DNA of 64,000 nucleotides from Kineococcus mangrovi. GTDB taxonomy: Bacteria; Actinomycetota; Actinomycetes; Actinomycetales; Kineococcaceae. Where the stretch lies: positions 124,001 to 188,000 of the forward strand of contig NZ_JBGGTQ010000004.1 in the NCBI RefSeq assembly GCF_041320705.1, read 5' to 3'. Below, one piece after another: positions 53,881-62,856 of this stretch. The notes beneath the pieces were generated by a model. The model saw only the letters and a program-made list of their open reading frames with translations. It ran no database searches and had not been told where the DNA came from. Made by a program: the position numbers and the translations under genes. Position 1 is the first letter of the stretch. Each line of letters opens with the position of its first letter.

Positions 53881-56391
53881 ATGTTCGAGAGGTTCACCGA
53901 CCGCGCCCGACGGGTCGTCGTCCTGGCCCAAGAAGAGGCCCGGATGCTCAACCACAACTACATCGGGACCGAGCACATCCTGCTCGGCCTGATCCACGAG
54001 GGTGAAGGCGTCGCCGCCAAGGCCCTCGAGTCGCTGGGCATCTCCCTGGACGCCGTCCGCGAGCAGGTCCAGGAGATCATCGGCCAGGGCCAGCAGGCCC
54101 CGTCCGGTCACATCCCCTTCACCCCCCGCGCCAAGAAGGTCCTCGAGCTGTCGCTGCGCGAGGCGCTGCAGCTGGGCCACAACTACATCGGGACCGAGCA
54201 CATCCTGCTCGGCCTCATCCGCGAGGGTGAGGGCGTCGCCGCCCAGGTGCTCGTCAAGCTCGGCGCCGACCTCAACCGGGTGCGTCAGCAGGTCATCCAG
54301 CTGCTGTCCGGGTACCAGGGCAAGGAGCCCGCGACGGCCGGTGGCCCGCAGGAGGGCACCCCCTCGGGGTCGCTGGTCCTGGACCAGTTCGGCCGCAACC
54401 TCACCCAGGCCGCCCGCGAGGGCAAGCTGGACCCGGTCATCGGCCGCGACCCGCAGATCGAGCGCGTCATGCAGGTCCTGTCGCGGCGCACCAAGAACAA
54501 CCCGATCCTCATCGGGGAGCCGGGCGTCGGCAAGACCGCCGTCGTCGAGGGGCTCGCGCAGTCCGTCGTGCGCGGCGAGGTCCCCGAGACGCTCAAGGAC
54601 AAGCAGATCTACACGCTCGACCTCGGCGCCCTCGTCGCCGGCTCGCGCTACCGCGGCGACTTCGAGGAGCGCCTGCGCAAGGTCCTCAAGGAGATCCGCA
54701 CCCGCGGCGACATCATCCTGTTCATCGACGAGATCCACACCCTCGTGGGTGCCGGTGCCGCCGAGGGCGCGATCGACGCCGCGAGCATCCTCAAGCCGAT
54801 GCTGGCCCGCGGTGAGCTGCAGACCATCGGGGCGACGACCCTCGACGAGTTCCGCAAGCACATCGAGAAGGACCCGGCGCTGGAGCGGCGCTTCCAGCCC
54901 ATCCAGGTCCCCGAGCCGACGCTGCCGCACGCCATCGAGATCCTCAAGGGCCTGCGCGACCGGTACGAGGCGCACCACCGCGTCTCCATCACCGACGCCG
55001 CCCTGGTGGCCGCCGCGACGCTGGCCGACCGCTACGTCAACGACCGGTACCTGCCGGACAAGGCGATCGACCTCATCGACGAGGCGGGCGCGCGACTGCG
55101 CATCCGCCGCATGACCGCACCGCCGGACCTGCGCGAGTTCGACGAGCGCATCGCCGACGTCCGCCGCGAGAAGGAGAGCGCGATCGACGCGCAGGACTTC
55201 GAGAAGGCGGCCTCCCTGCGCGACAAGGAGAAGAAGCTCCTGGCGCAGAAGGGCGAGCGCGAGAAGCAGTGGAAGTCCGGTGACATGGACGTCGTCGCCG
55301 AGGTGGACGAGGAGCTGATCGCCGAGGTGCTGGCCACCGCGACGGGCATCCCCGTCGTGCGCCTCACCGAGGAGGAGTCCTCGCGCCTGCTCAACATGGA
55401 GGCCGAGCTCCACAAGCGCGTCATCGGGCAGAACGACGCGATCAAGGCGCTCTCGCAGGCCATCCGCCGCACGCGGGCCGGCCTGAAGGACCCCAAGCGC
55501 CCCGGCGGGTCGTTCATCTTCGCCGGCCCCACGGGCGTCGGGAAGACCGAGCTGGCCAAGGCCCTCGCGGAGTTCCTCTTCGGCGAGGAGGACGCGCTCA
55601 TCCAGCTCGACATGAGCGAGTTCTCCGAGAAGCACACCGTCTCGCGCCTGTTCGGCTCCCCCCCCGGTTACGTCGGGTACGAGGAGGGCGGCCAGCTCAC
55701 GGAGAAGGTGCGCCGCAAGCCGTTCTCCGTCGTCCTGTTCGACGAGGTCGAGAAGGCCCACCCGGACATCTTCAACTCGCTCCTGCAGATCCTGGAGGAC
55801 GGTCGCCTGACCGACTCCCAGGGCCGCATGGTCGACTTCAAGAACACCGTCATCATCATGACGACGAACCTGGGGACGCGGGACATCTCCAAGGGCGTCG
55901 GCACCGGGTTCGCCGCGGGGTCGCAGACCTCGCAGACGAACTACGACCGGATGAAGTCGAAGGTCAACGAGGAGCTGAAGCAGCACTTCCGCCCGGAGTT
56001 CCTCAACCGCGTCGACGACATCGTCGTGTTCCCGCAGCTCACCCAGGAGGAGATCGTCCAGATCGTCGACCTGTTCGTGAAGCGGGTCGACGAGCGCCTC
56101 AAGGACAAGGACATGGGCATCGAGCTCACCCCGACCGCGAAGGTGCTGCTGGCCACCAAGGGCTACGACCCGGTCCTGGGGGCGCGTCCGTTGCGGCGCA
56201 CCATCCAGCGCGACATCGAGGACGTCCTGTCCGAGAAGATCCTGTTCGGCGAGCTGCGCGCCGGCCAGATCGTCTCGGTCGACGCCTCCGGCGAGGGCAA
56301 GGACGCGACCTTCACGTTCGAGGGGACGTCCAAGGAGGACCTGCCGGTGACCGTCCCCATCGGTGACGGCGGCACGAGCGCCGACGACTGA
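53881..56391 (+). CDS. clpC: ATP-dependent Clp protease ATP-binding subunit ClpC
   Basis: 836-residue AAA+ unfoldase that feeds ClpP. Two N-terminal Clp repeats, both with [13 protein letters not shown], first AAA domain with GEPGVGKT (212-219), a UVR-type middle region ([19 protein letters not shown]), second AAA domain with GPTGVGKT (549-556), and [14 protein letters not shown]. The ClpP-binding loop should follow in the second domain. ATG preceded by GAGGAG. Essential in mycobacteria and the target of cyclomarin and ecumicin there. Confidence 0.97.
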   Translation: MFERFTDRARRVVVLAQEEARMLNHNYIGTEHILLGLIHEGEGVAAKALESLGISLDAVREQVQEIIGQGQQAPSGHIPFTPRAKKVLELSLREALQLGHNYIGTEHILLGLIREGEGVAAQVLVKLGADLNRVRQQVIQLLSGYQGKEPATAGGPQEGTPSGSLVLDQFGRNLTQAAREGKLDPVIGRDPQIERVMQVLSRRTKNNPILIGEPGVGKTAVVEGLAQSVVRGEVPETLKDKQIYTLDLGALVAGSRYRGDFEERLRKVLKEIRTRGDIILFIDEIHTLVGAGAAEGAIDAASILKPMLARGELQTIGATTLDEFRKHIEKDPALERRFQPIQVPEPTLPHAIEILKGLRDRYEAHHRVSITDAALVAAATLADRYVNDRYLPDKAIDLIDEAGARLRIRRMTAPPDLREFDERIADVRREKESAIDAQDFEKAASLRDKEKKLLAQKGEREKQWKSGDMDVVAEVDEELIAEVLATATGIPVVRLTEEESSRLLNMEAELHKRVIGQNDAIKALSQAIRRTRAGLKDPKRPGGSFIFAGPTGVGKTELAKALAEFLFGEEDALIQLDMSEFSEKHTVSRLFGSPPGYVGYEEGGQLTEKVRRKPFSVVLFDEVEKAHPDIFNSLLQILEDGRLTDSQGRMVDFKNTVIIMTTNLGTRDISKGVGTGFAAGSQTSQTNYDRMKSKVNEELKQHFRPEFLNRVDDIVVFPQLTQEEIVQIVDLFVKRVDERLKDKDMGIELTPTAKVLLATKGYDPVLGARPLRRTIQRDIEDVLSEKILFGELRAGQIVSVDASGEGKDATFTFEGTSKEDLPVTVPIGDGGTSADD

Positions 56392-56406
56392 CCCACCCGG
56401 TCCGCA

Positions 56407-56450
56407 CGCGCGACGGCCCGGCACCCCTCGGGGTGCCGGGCCGTCGCGCG
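56407..56450 (+). terminator. Very strong hairpin terminator after clpC
   Basis: A perfect 21-bp stem (56407-56427 with 56430-56450), so the real loop is a few bases of the top. It begins 16 bases after the clpC stop. Confidence 0.85.
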
Positions 56451-56513
56451 TTCCCGACCGGCTCCGTCACGGGCTCCCGCGGGTGCGCCGGGCCCGTCTG
56501 GGAGGATCACCGG

Positions 56514-57044
56514 GTGCCGAGCTCCGAGGTCCACCCCCAGGTCCGGGTCCGTCCCGCCCGGACGGGGGACGTCCGCGCCGTCCGCGACCTCGTGGAGCAG
56601 TACGCCCGCCAGCGCATCCTGCTGGGCAAGGAACTCATCACCCTGTACGAGGCCGTCCAGGAGTTCGTGGTCGCGGAACTGGACGGCCGCGTCGTCGGCT
56701 GCGGTGCCCTGCACGTGCTGTGGGAGGACCTGGGGGAAGTGCGCACCCTCGCCGTCGACCCCGCCGTCCGGGGCGCCGGCGCCGGGCACCACATCCTCGC
56801 GGCGCTCCTGCGACGGGCCGACGACCTGGGCCTGACCCGGCTGTTCTGCCTGACGTTCGAGAAGGCCTTCTTCGAACGGCACGGGTTCGTCGAGATCGAG
56901 GGGACCCCGGTCGAGCCGGAGGTCTACGCCGAGATGCTGCGCAGCCACGACGAGGGGGTCGCGGAGTTCCTCGACCTGGCGCGCGTGAAACCGAACACGT
57001 TGGGCAACAGCCGGATGCTACGTCTGGCAGGAGGAGGGGCATGA
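56514..57044 (+). CDS. argA: Amino-acid N-acetyltransferase (N-acetylglutamate synthase, single GNAT domain)
   Basis: 176 residues, one GNAT domain: VRPARTGDVRAVRDLV, acetyl-CoA loop VRTLAVDPAVRGAGAGHHIL, and LTFEKAFFERHGFVEI. Resembles the short actinobacterial ArgA type (as in mycobacteria) that starts arginine synthesis by acetylating glutamate; no kinase-like domain is present. GTG start after GGGAGGA. Overlaps gluconokinase by ATGA. Confidence 0.8.
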   Translation: MPSSEVHPQVRVRPARTGDVRAVRDLVEQYARQRILLGKELITLYEAVQEFVVAELDGRVVGCGALHVLWEDLGEVRTLAVDPAVRGAGAGHHILAALLRRADDLGLTRLFCLTFEKAFFERHGFVEIEGTPVEPEVYAEMLRSHDEGVAEFLDLARVKPNTLGNSRMLRLAGGGA

Positions 57045-57535
57045 GCACGACCGTCATCGTCATGGGGGTCTCGGGCAGCGGGAAGACGACGCTGGCCCAG
57101 GACCTGTCCACGGCCCGGGGCTGGACGTACGCCGAGGGCGACGACTTCCACAGCCAGGCCAACGTCGAGAAGATGCGGTCGGGGCACCCCCTGACCGACG
57201 AGGACCGCTGGCCGTGGCTGCGCTCCATCGCCGCCTGGATCGGTGAGCGCGAGGCGGCGGGGGAGTCGGCCGTCGTCACCTGCTCCGCGCTCAAGCGCGC
57301 CTACCGGGACCTGCTGGCCGAGGGCAACCCCTCCGTCGTCTTCTGCGAGCTGAAGGTGCCCGACGAGGTGCTCCAGGACCGGCTCACCCACCGCGAGGGC
57401 CACTACATGCCCGCCTCGCTCCTGCGCAGCCAGCTCGACACCCTCGAGGACCTGCAGCCCGACGAGCAGGGGTTCCGGGTCCAGGTGCAGGACGGTCCCG
57501 CCCAGGTCCTCGACGAGGTGCTGAGCCACCTGTGA
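57041..57535 (+). CDS. Gluconokinase
   Basis: 164-residue small kinase with VMGVSGSGKTTLAQ (P-loop), EGDDFHSQANVEKMRSG, LTDEDRWPWL and VVTCSALKRAYRD, the full GntK/IdnK pattern. It makes 6-phosphogluconate from gluconate. No gluconate permease or regulator adjoins. Coupled by ATGA to the acetyltransferase, although the two reactions are unrelated. Confidence 0.92.
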   Translation: MSTTVIVMGVSGSGKTTLAQDLSTARGWTYAEGDDFHSQANVEKMRSGHPLTDEDRWPWLRSIAAWIGEREAAGESAVVTCSALKRAYRDLLAEGNPSVVFCELKVPDEVLQDRLTHREGHYMPASLLRSQLDTLEDLQPDEQGFRVQVQDGPAQVLDEVLSHL

Positions 57536-57546
57536 GCCACCTGTGA
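57525..57546 (+). repeat. 11-base tandem duplication over the gluconokinase stop codon
   Basis: GCCACCTGTGA occurs twice without gap (57525-57535, 57536-57546), so the last codons and stop are duplicated. A recent slippage event; no effect on the protein. Confidence 0.8.
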
Positions 57547-57601
57547 GCTGGCGGTCGCCCGCGGTGCCGGTCGTCGGCGTGAGGACGGCGTAGGCGCGGC
57601 C

Positions 57602-58021
57602 GTGGACCTCGTCGTCAACCGCCGCCTCACCGTGCCGGAGGCCGAGCTGCACGAGCGGTTCTCCCGGTCCTCCGGCCCCGGTGGGCAGGGCGTCAACACG
57701 ACCGACTCCCGCGTGGAGCTGTCCTTCGACCTGCTCCGCTCGCCGTCGGTGCCCCACGACCTGCGCGTCCGCGCCCTCGAACGGCTCGAGGGGCGGCTCG
57801 TCGACGGCGTCGTCACCGTGGCCGCCTCCGAGCACCGCGCGCAGCTGCGCAACCGCGCCGCCGCCGCCGAAAGGCTGCGTTCCCTGCTGGCGCTGGCCGT
57901 CGCCCCACCCCCGGCCTCGCGCCGCGCCACCCGCCCCACCCGCGGTTCTGAGCGCCGCCGCCTCGACGCCAAGCGCCGGCGCGGGCAGACCAAGCGGCTG
58001 CGCCGCTCCTGCGAGGACTGA
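57602..58021 (+). CDS. arfB: Alternative ribosome-rescue factor ArfB (ICT1/YaeJ type)
   Basis: 139 residues with [20 protein letters not shown], holding the catalytic GGQ, and a basic C-terminal tail (RLDAKRRRGQTKRLRR) that enters the empty mRNA channel. It hydrolyses peptidyl-tRNA on stalled ribosomes. No anticodon-like release factor domain, so not RF1/RF2. GTG start, 66 bases after gluconokinase. Confidence 0.9.
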   Translation: MDLVVNRRLTVPEAELHERFSRSSGPGGQGVNTTDSRVELSFDLLRSPSVPHDLRVRALERLEGRLVDGVVTVAASEHRAQLRNRAAAAERLRSLLALAVAPPPASRRATRPTRGSERRRLDAKRRRGQTKRLRRSCED

Positions 58022-58022
58022 C

Positions 58023-58043
58023 CCGGCCCGTCCCGGGGGCCGG
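58023..58043. terminator. Short hairpin between convergent arfB and mutY
   Basis: CCGGCCC/GGGCCGG arms of 7 bp and a 7-base loop in the 23-base gap between the two stop codons. Position is right; stem is short. Confidence 0.45.
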
Positions 58044-58044
58044 C

Positions 58045-58956
58045 TCAGGTGCGGGGCAGGCAGTAGCGGCCGTCGTCGAGGGGCTCGACGAGGCCGTCGG
58101 CGACGAGGCCGTCGAGGCAGCGGGCGCGCTGCGGCGCGTCGGGCCAGCACGCCGCCAGCTCCTCGGCGGTGACGGGGTCGGCGCCGGCGCGCAGGACGGC
58201 GAGCAGCCTGCCGCGCACCTGGCGGTCCGTCCCCGCCCACGCCTGGCCGCGGCGGGCGGGCCCGTCGTGGGCGGGGCGCCCGGCGAGCACCCAGGCGCAC
58301 CGGTCGAGCAGGGGGCAGTCGTCGCAGCGCGGTGATCGGGCCGTGCAGACGAGGGCGCCCAGCTCCATGACGGCCACGCCCCACCGGGCGGCCGTGGGCG
58401 CCTCGTCCGGCAGCAGGGCGACGGCGAGCCGCTGCTCGGCGGCGGTGAGCGCGGGCGCGGGTTCGGCCGCGCCCGTCACGGCGCGGGCGTGGACGCGGCG
58501 GACGTTGGTGTCCACGACGGCGTGCCGTCGGCCGAAGGCGAACGAGGCCACGGCCGCCGCCGTGTAGCTGCCGATCCCGGGCAGGGCGAGCAGCCGGGCG
58601 TGGTCGTCGGGCACCTCGCCGCCGTGCTCGTCGCGCAGCGCGACGGCGGCGGCGTGCAGGCGCAGCGCGCGGCGGGGGTAGCCGAGCCGGTCCCACGCCC
58701 GCACGGCCTCACCCGGCGCCTCCGCGGCGAGGTCCGACGGCGTCGGCCAGCGCTGCACCCACTCCAGCCACCGCGGCAGGACCCGCGCGACCGGCGTCTG
58801 CTGCAGCATCACCTCGCTGACGAGGACGCCCCACGGGGTGCGGTCGGGGGCCCGCCACGGCAGGTCGCGGGCGTGGTCGTCGTACCAGGCCAGGACGCGG
58901 GCGTGCAGGTCCCGCAGCGAGGCGGCGCCCAGGGGGGAGGCGGGGGTGGTGCTCAT
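58045..58956 (-). CDS. mutY: A/G-specific adenine glycosylase
   Basis: 303 residues. Removes adenine opposite 8-oxoguanine. Helix-hairpin-helix LLALPGIGSYTAAAVASFAF with the catalytic Asp in HAVVDTNVRRV, EVMLQQTPVARV near the N-terminus, and the 4Fe-4S cluster C-x6-C-x2-C-x5-C (CTARSPRCDDCPLLDRC). The NUDIX-like C-terminal domain of E. coli MutY is missing, replaced by a short winged-helix-like end, as in other actinobacteria. ATG at 58956. Confidence 0.93.
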   Translation of the reverse strand: MSTTPASPLGAASLRDLHARVLAWYDDHARDLPWRAPDRTPWGVLVSEVMLQQTPVARVLPRWLEWVQRWPTPSDLAAEAPGEAVRAWDRLGYPRRALRLHAAAVALRDEHGGEVPDDHARLLALPGIGSYTAAAVASFAFGRRHAVVDTNVRRVHARAVTGAAEPAPALTAAEQRLAVALLPDEAPTAARWGVAVMELGALVCTARSPRCDDCPLLDRCAWVLAGRPAHDGPARRGQAWAGTDRQVRGRLLAVLRAGADPVTAEELAACWPDAPQRARCLDGLVADGLVEPLDDGRYCLPRT

Positions 58957-59017
58957 CGCGGTGGATCGTCGCACGGCGGCCGCGGCGCGCCTCCACCACC
59001 GTGCCCGGGTCCACGCC

Positions 59018-59023
59018 TACCTT
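59018..59023 (+). promoter_or_regulatory. -10 element TACCTT, leaderless hypothetical gene
   Basis: TACCTT is six bases before the GTG start at 59030, without a Shine-Dalgarno. Confidence 0.5.
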
Positions 59024-59029
59024 CGCCCG

Positions 59030-59713
59030 GTGAGCAGCGTCCTGCACCCGGTCGGACCGGAGGACAAGGGCACGTACTGGCGACGACGCCTCGTGGTCGT
59101 GCTCGCACTCGTCGTGGTCGCCGTGCTCGTGGCCCTCGGCGTCCGGGCGCTGACGACCTCCGACGACGCGCAGGCGCAGGGCCCGACGAAGCTGGACCCC
59201 AGCACGGTCGCGACCACCGGCGCCACGGCCGACGCGACGACGCCGGGGGCCACCCCGACGGGCACGCCCGGCGCCACCCCGTCCGGCAGCGCCACCGCGC
59301 CGACCGCCACGACCGCGGCGGGCGCCTGCTCGGACCAGTCGCTCGCGGTCACCCTCACGACGGCGGCGACGACCTACGGCCCCGGGAAGGCGCCGAACCT
59401 CGTCCTGACGGTGGAGAACACCTCCCAGACGCCCTGCACGGTCGAGACCAGCAGCGCCGTGCGCGTCCTGACGGTCACCGACGCGAGCGGGGCGCAGGTG
59501 TGGTCCAGCGCCCACTGCCAGACCAGGGGCGAGAGCGTCACCGACCAGCTCGCCCCGGGGCAGACGCGGTCGAAGACGACGACCTGGTCGCGCCAGCGCT
59601 CCGAAGCCGGGTGCCCGACCGGTCAGCCGGCCGTGGAGCCGGGGACCTACACGGTGAACGGCACCTGGGACGGCGTCGCGGCCGCGCCCATCACCCTCGC
59701 CCTCACGGGCTGA
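59030..59713 (+). CDS. Membrane-anchored extracytoplasmic protein, Thr/Ala linker and beta-sandwich domain
   Basis: 227 residues: short cytosolic start, one helix (about 20-40), a linker rich in Thr, Ala, Gly and Pro (about 45-100), then an extracellular beta domain with four cysteines (ACSDQSL, TPCTVET, AHCQT, AGCPTG) likely paired. The domain resembles DUF4232/BsuPI-like folds (LVLTVENTSQTPCTV). Function unknown. It lies between mutY and disA, the position of unrelated lipoproteins in other actinobacteria. Confidence 0.7.
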   Translation: MSSVLHPVGPEDKGTYWRRRLVVVLALVVVAVLVALGVRALTTSDDAQAQGPTKLDPSTVATTGATADATTPGATPTGTPGATPSGSATAPTATTAAGACSDQSLAVTLTTAATTYGPGKAPNLVLTVENTSQTPCTVETSSAVRVLTVTDASGAQVWSSAHCQTRGESVTDQLAPGQTRSKTTTWSRQRSEAGCPTGQPAVEPGTYTVNGTWDGVAAAPITLALTG

Positions 59714-59734
59714 CCCGCGGCGGGCCGCCCGGCC

Positions 59735-60814
59735 TCAGACGTAGCGTTCGAGGATCGAGCTCTCGGCCAGCCGCGAGAGCCCCTCGCGGACGGCGCGGGC
59801 CCGCTGCTCGCCGACACCGTCGACGGTCATGAGGTCGTCGATGCTGGCCGCCAGGAGCTTCTGCAGGTCCCCGAACTGGTCCACGAGGCGTTCCACGATC
59901 GCCCCGGGCAGGCGCGGGACGCGGTTCAGCAGGCGGAAACCCTTCGGGGACACCGCCGAGTCGAGGGAGTCCCCGCCCACGGAGAAACCCAGGACGCGGG
60001 CCACCGAGGCCAGGTCCACGAGGTCGGCCGAGTGCAGGCCGGCGAGGGATTCCAGGACGACCTGCAGCGGCCCCTCGTGGCGGGAGGCCTCGAGGTAGTC
60101 GCGGACGACGAGTTCGCGGTCCGGCCCGACACCGCCCACGAGTTCGTCGAGCTGCAGGGACAGCAGCCGGCCGTCGACGCCGAGCTCCACGACGTAGCCG
60201 GAGATCTCGTCGGCGATGCGGGAGACCATCTCGATGCGCTGCACGACCGAGCAGACGTCGCGGACGGTCACCAGGTCCTCGATCTCGAGGGCGGACAGCG
60301 TGCCCGTCACCTCGTCGAGGCGGGCGCGGTAGCGCTCCAGCGTCTGCAGGGCCTGGTTCGCCCGGCCCAGGATCGCGTCGGAACCCTCCAGGACGTACCG
60401 GCGGTTGCCGGTGTAGACGGCGACGATCCGCATCGACTGCGAGACCGAGATGACGGGGAAACCCGTCTGCTTGGCGACGCGCTCGGCGGTGCGGTGGCGG
60501 GTCCCGGACTCGCTGGTCTCGATCGAGGAGTCGGGGACCAGTTGCACGGCGGCCCGGACGATGCGCGAGACGTCGCGGTCGAGGACGATCGCGCCGTCCA
60601 TCTTCGCCAGTTCCCGCAGACGCGTCGCGGAGAACTCCACGTCGAGGGCGAAACCCCCGGTGGACAGGGAGTCCACGAGCCGGTCGAACCCGAGGACGAT
60701 GAGCGCGCCGGTGCGGCCGCGGAGGATGCGTTCGAGCCCGTCGCGCAGCTCCGTCCCCGGCGCCACGATCGCCAACGTCGCCCGGAGGACGTCCTCGGGG
60801 GTGCGGTCCACCAC
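59735..60814 (-). CDS. disA: DNA integrity scanning diadenylate cyclase DisA
   Basis: 359 residues. N-terminal DAC domain with DGA (73-75) and GTRHRTAE (RHR at 106-108), which make c-di-AMP from two ATP; a linker helix region; and a C-terminal helix-hairpin-helix DNA domain ([16 protein letters not shown]). The GTG at 60814 is chosen for the GGAGG six bases upstream; an ATG at 60847 would add 11 residues. Downstream of radA on the same strand, 108 bases away, with its own possible -10 TAGACT at 60860-60865. RadA is known to bind and restrain DisA. Confidence 0.95.
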   Translation of the reverse strand: MVDRTPEDVLRATLAIVAPGTELRDGLERILRGRTGALIVLGFDRLVDSLSTGGFALDVEFSATRLRELAKMDGAIVLDRDVSRIVRAAVQLVPDSSIETSESGTRHRTAERVAKQTGFPVISVSQSMRIVAVYTGNRRYVLEGSDAILGRANQALQTLERYRARLDEVTGTLSALEIEDLVTVRDVCSVVQRIEMVSRIADEISGYVVELGVDGRLLSLQLDELVGGVGPDRELVVRDYLEASRHEGPLQVVLESLAGLHSADLVDLASVARVLGFSVGGDSLDSAVSPKGFRLLNRVPRLPGAIVERLVDQFGDLQKLLAASIDDLMTVDGVGEQRARAVREGLSRLAESSILERYV

Positions 60815-60922
60815 CGGCCACCTCCGAACCTCGCACGTCACGGCCACGAACTCAGGCGGAGTCTAGCGGTGCGACCCGCCGGACACGGCCCACCCCGCGG
60901 GAAGAGGTTTTACGAGCGCACT

Positions 60923-62317
60923 TCACGGGCTCACGAGCCGGGCGGCCACGCAGGCGTCGAACAGCGTCTCGACCTCGTGGACCCGCAACCCGGCCGGCGC
61001 GGCGCCGTCGCCCAGCGACCCCTTCGGGACGATCGCCGTGGTGAAGCCCAACCGCGCGGCCTCGCTGAGCCGCCGGGGGACCCCCGTCACCCGGCGCACC
61101 TCCCCGGCCAGCCCGACCTCGCCGAGGGCGATGGTGCCCGCGGAGATCGGCCGGTCCTTCGCGGCGCTCGCCACGGCCAGCGCCACGGCCAGGTCCACCG
61201 ACGGTTCCGTCAGCTTCACCCCGCCGACGGTGGCGACGAAGGTGTCGCGGTTGCCGAGCGCGACGCCGAGGCGGCGCTGCACCACGGCCAGGACCATGGC
61301 CATCCGGCTCGACTCCAGCCCGCTGGTGACGCGGCGGGCGTTGCCGGGCGTGGTGTCGGTGGACACCAGCGACTGCAGCTCCGCCAGCAGCGGCCGGCGC
61401 CCCTCCAGCGTCACCGTCACGCACGTGCCCGCCACCGGTTCCGGTGTGCCGGAGACGAACAGCCCGCTCGGGTCGGGCAGGCCCACGATGCCGTCCTCGC
61501 CCAGGTCGAAGCAGCCGACCTCGTCGGTGGGGCCGTACCGGTTCTTCACCGCGCGCAGCAGCCGCAGCCGGGAGTGCCGCTCGCCCTCGAACTGGCACAC
61601 GACGTCGACGAGGTGCTCCAGGGTCCGCGGGCCCGCGATCGAGCCGTCCTTGGTCACGTGGCCCACGAGCAGCGTCGCCAGCGCCCGCCGCTTGGCCACC
61701 CCGATGAGCGCACCGGCGACCTCCCGCACCTGCGAGACCCCGCCGGCCGCCCCGTCGACCTCGCCCGAGGCGACCGTCTGCACCGAGTCGACGATCAGCA
61801 GGTCCGGGTCCGAGCGCTCGACGTGGCCCAGCACCGTCGCCAGGTCCGTCTCCGAGGCCAGCAGCAGCCGGGGTCGCAGCGCCCCGATCCGCTCGGCCCG
61901 CAGCCGGACCTGCGCCGCGGACTCCTCGGCCGTCACGTAGAGCACCGTGCGGCCCGTCGCGGCCGCGCGGGAGGCGGCGTCGAGCAGCAGCGTCGACTTG
62001 CCCACGCCCGGCTCGCCCGCCATGAGGACGACCGCCCCGGGCACCAGCCCGCCGCCGAGGACGCGGTCGAACTCCTCGACCCCCGTCGGCGTCGCGCGCG
62101 CGGCCTCGACGTCGACCTCGGCGATGGGCCGGGCCGGTTCGCGCACGGGGGCGGCGACCGTCGTGCGCACCGGCGCCGTCCCGACCTCCTCGACCGTGCC
62201 CCACGCCTGGCACTCCCCGCAGCGGCCGACCCACTTGGCCGTCGTCCAGCCGCACTCGGCGCACTTGTAGGCGGGGCGGGACTTCGCGGACGGGCGGGCG
62301 GAGCTCTTGGCGGGCAC
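60923..62317 (-). CDS. radA: DNA repair protein RadA
   Basis: 464 residues. C4 zinc finger CAECGWTTAKWVGRCGEC, RecA-like ATPase with AGEPGVGKSTLLLDAA, the RadA-specific motif as KNRYGPTDEVGCF (KNRFG type), and a Lon-protease-like C-terminal domain. It branch-migrates recombination intermediates. GTG at 62317 is preferred: TACCGT is seven bases upstream and the protein then starts MPAKSS just before the zinc finger. The longer start at 62347 falls in a terminator hairpin. Confidence 0.94.
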   Translation of the reverse strand: MPAKSSARPSAKSRPAYKCAECGWTTAKWVGRCGECQAWGTVEEVGTAPVRTTVAAPVREPARPIAEVDVEAARATPTGVEEFDRVLGGGLVPGAVVLMAGEPGVGKSTLLLDAASRAAATGRTVLYVTAEESAAQVRLRAERIGALRPRLLLASETDLATVLGHVERSDPDLLIVDSVQTVASGEVDGAAGGVSQVREVAGALIGVAKRRALATLLVGHVTKDGSIAGPRTLEHLVDVVCQFEGERHSRLRLLRAVKNRYGPTDEVGCFDLGEDGIVGLPDPSGLFVSGTPEPVAGTCVTVTLEGRRPLLAELQSLVSTDTTPGNARRVTSGLESSRMAMVLAVVQRRLGVALGNRDTFVATVGGVKLTEPSVDLAVALAVASAAKDRPISAGTIALGEVGLAGEVRRVTGVPRRLSEAARLGFTTAIVPKGSLGDGAAPAGLRVHEVETLFDACVAARLVSP

Positions 62318-62324
62318 GTGCTGC

Positions 62325-62330
62325 ACGGTA
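62325..62330 (-). promoter_or_regulatory. -10 element TACCGT, leaderless radA
   Basis: On the minus strand TACCGT is seven bases before the GTG at 62317. It also helps to decide the start of radA. Confidence 0.5.
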
Positions 62331-62346
62331 GGGGCCGGGTACGACA

Positions 62347-62378
62347 CGACCCCCGCACCGGGGCCGGTGCGGGGGTCG
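62347..62378 (-). terminator. Hairpin terminator before radA
   Basis: CGACCCCCGCACCGG (62347-62361) pairs perfectly with 62364-62378 (15 bp; the top pairs open to make a loop). It ends the transcript of the upstream membrane-protein gene. Confidence 0.75.
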
Positions 62379-62410
62379 GGACGGAGCGGAGGTCACCGGT
62401 CGCTCGCCGG

Positions 62411-62776
62411 TCAGGTGCCGTAGAGGACCTTCATGGTCGTCATGAGGATGCCGAGCGTGGCCATGACGAAGCTGGGCACGAAGGCGAGGATGGCCGCGCC
62501 GATGCTGCCGCTCTTGCGGTACAGCAGGTAGGCCGAGAACACCATGACGAGGGCGCCGACGAGGGTGAACGTCAGACCCACCGCGATCCGGCCGCCGGGG
62601 GCCGCCTCGTACGGGTCCGACCCCAGCAGCAGCAGCGGCACGACGCCGGACAGGACGAGGCCGACGACCCAGATCGCCAGCGCCGCGACCGTGCCGGCGT
62701 TGGGCTTGGGCCACCTGACGGGGTTCAGGGCCCGCTGCTCCTCGTGCTGGACCGGCGGGGTGGCGTGCGCGCTCAT
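62411..62776 (-). CDS. Small three-helix membrane protein
   Basis: 121 residues: cytosolic proline-rich start, three hydrophobic helices (about 26-48, 62-82, 90-112). No domain recognised. ATG with GGAGG in front; terminator after it. Codon use like the neighbours. Divergent from the GGDEF gene. Confidence 0.65.
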   Translation of the reverse strand: MSAHATPPVQHEEQRALNPVRWPKPNAGTVAALAIWVVGLVLSGVVPLLLLGSDPYEAAPGGRIAVGLTFTLVGALVMVFSAYLLYRKSGSIGAAILAFVPSFVMATLGILMTTMKVLYGT

Positions 62777-62856
62777 GCCTCCATCATCCACGCTCGGACC
62801 CCCCGGGGGCGACCCAGGTGCCGCGCGCGCCGCGCCGGGTCGTCTACGCCGCGCGG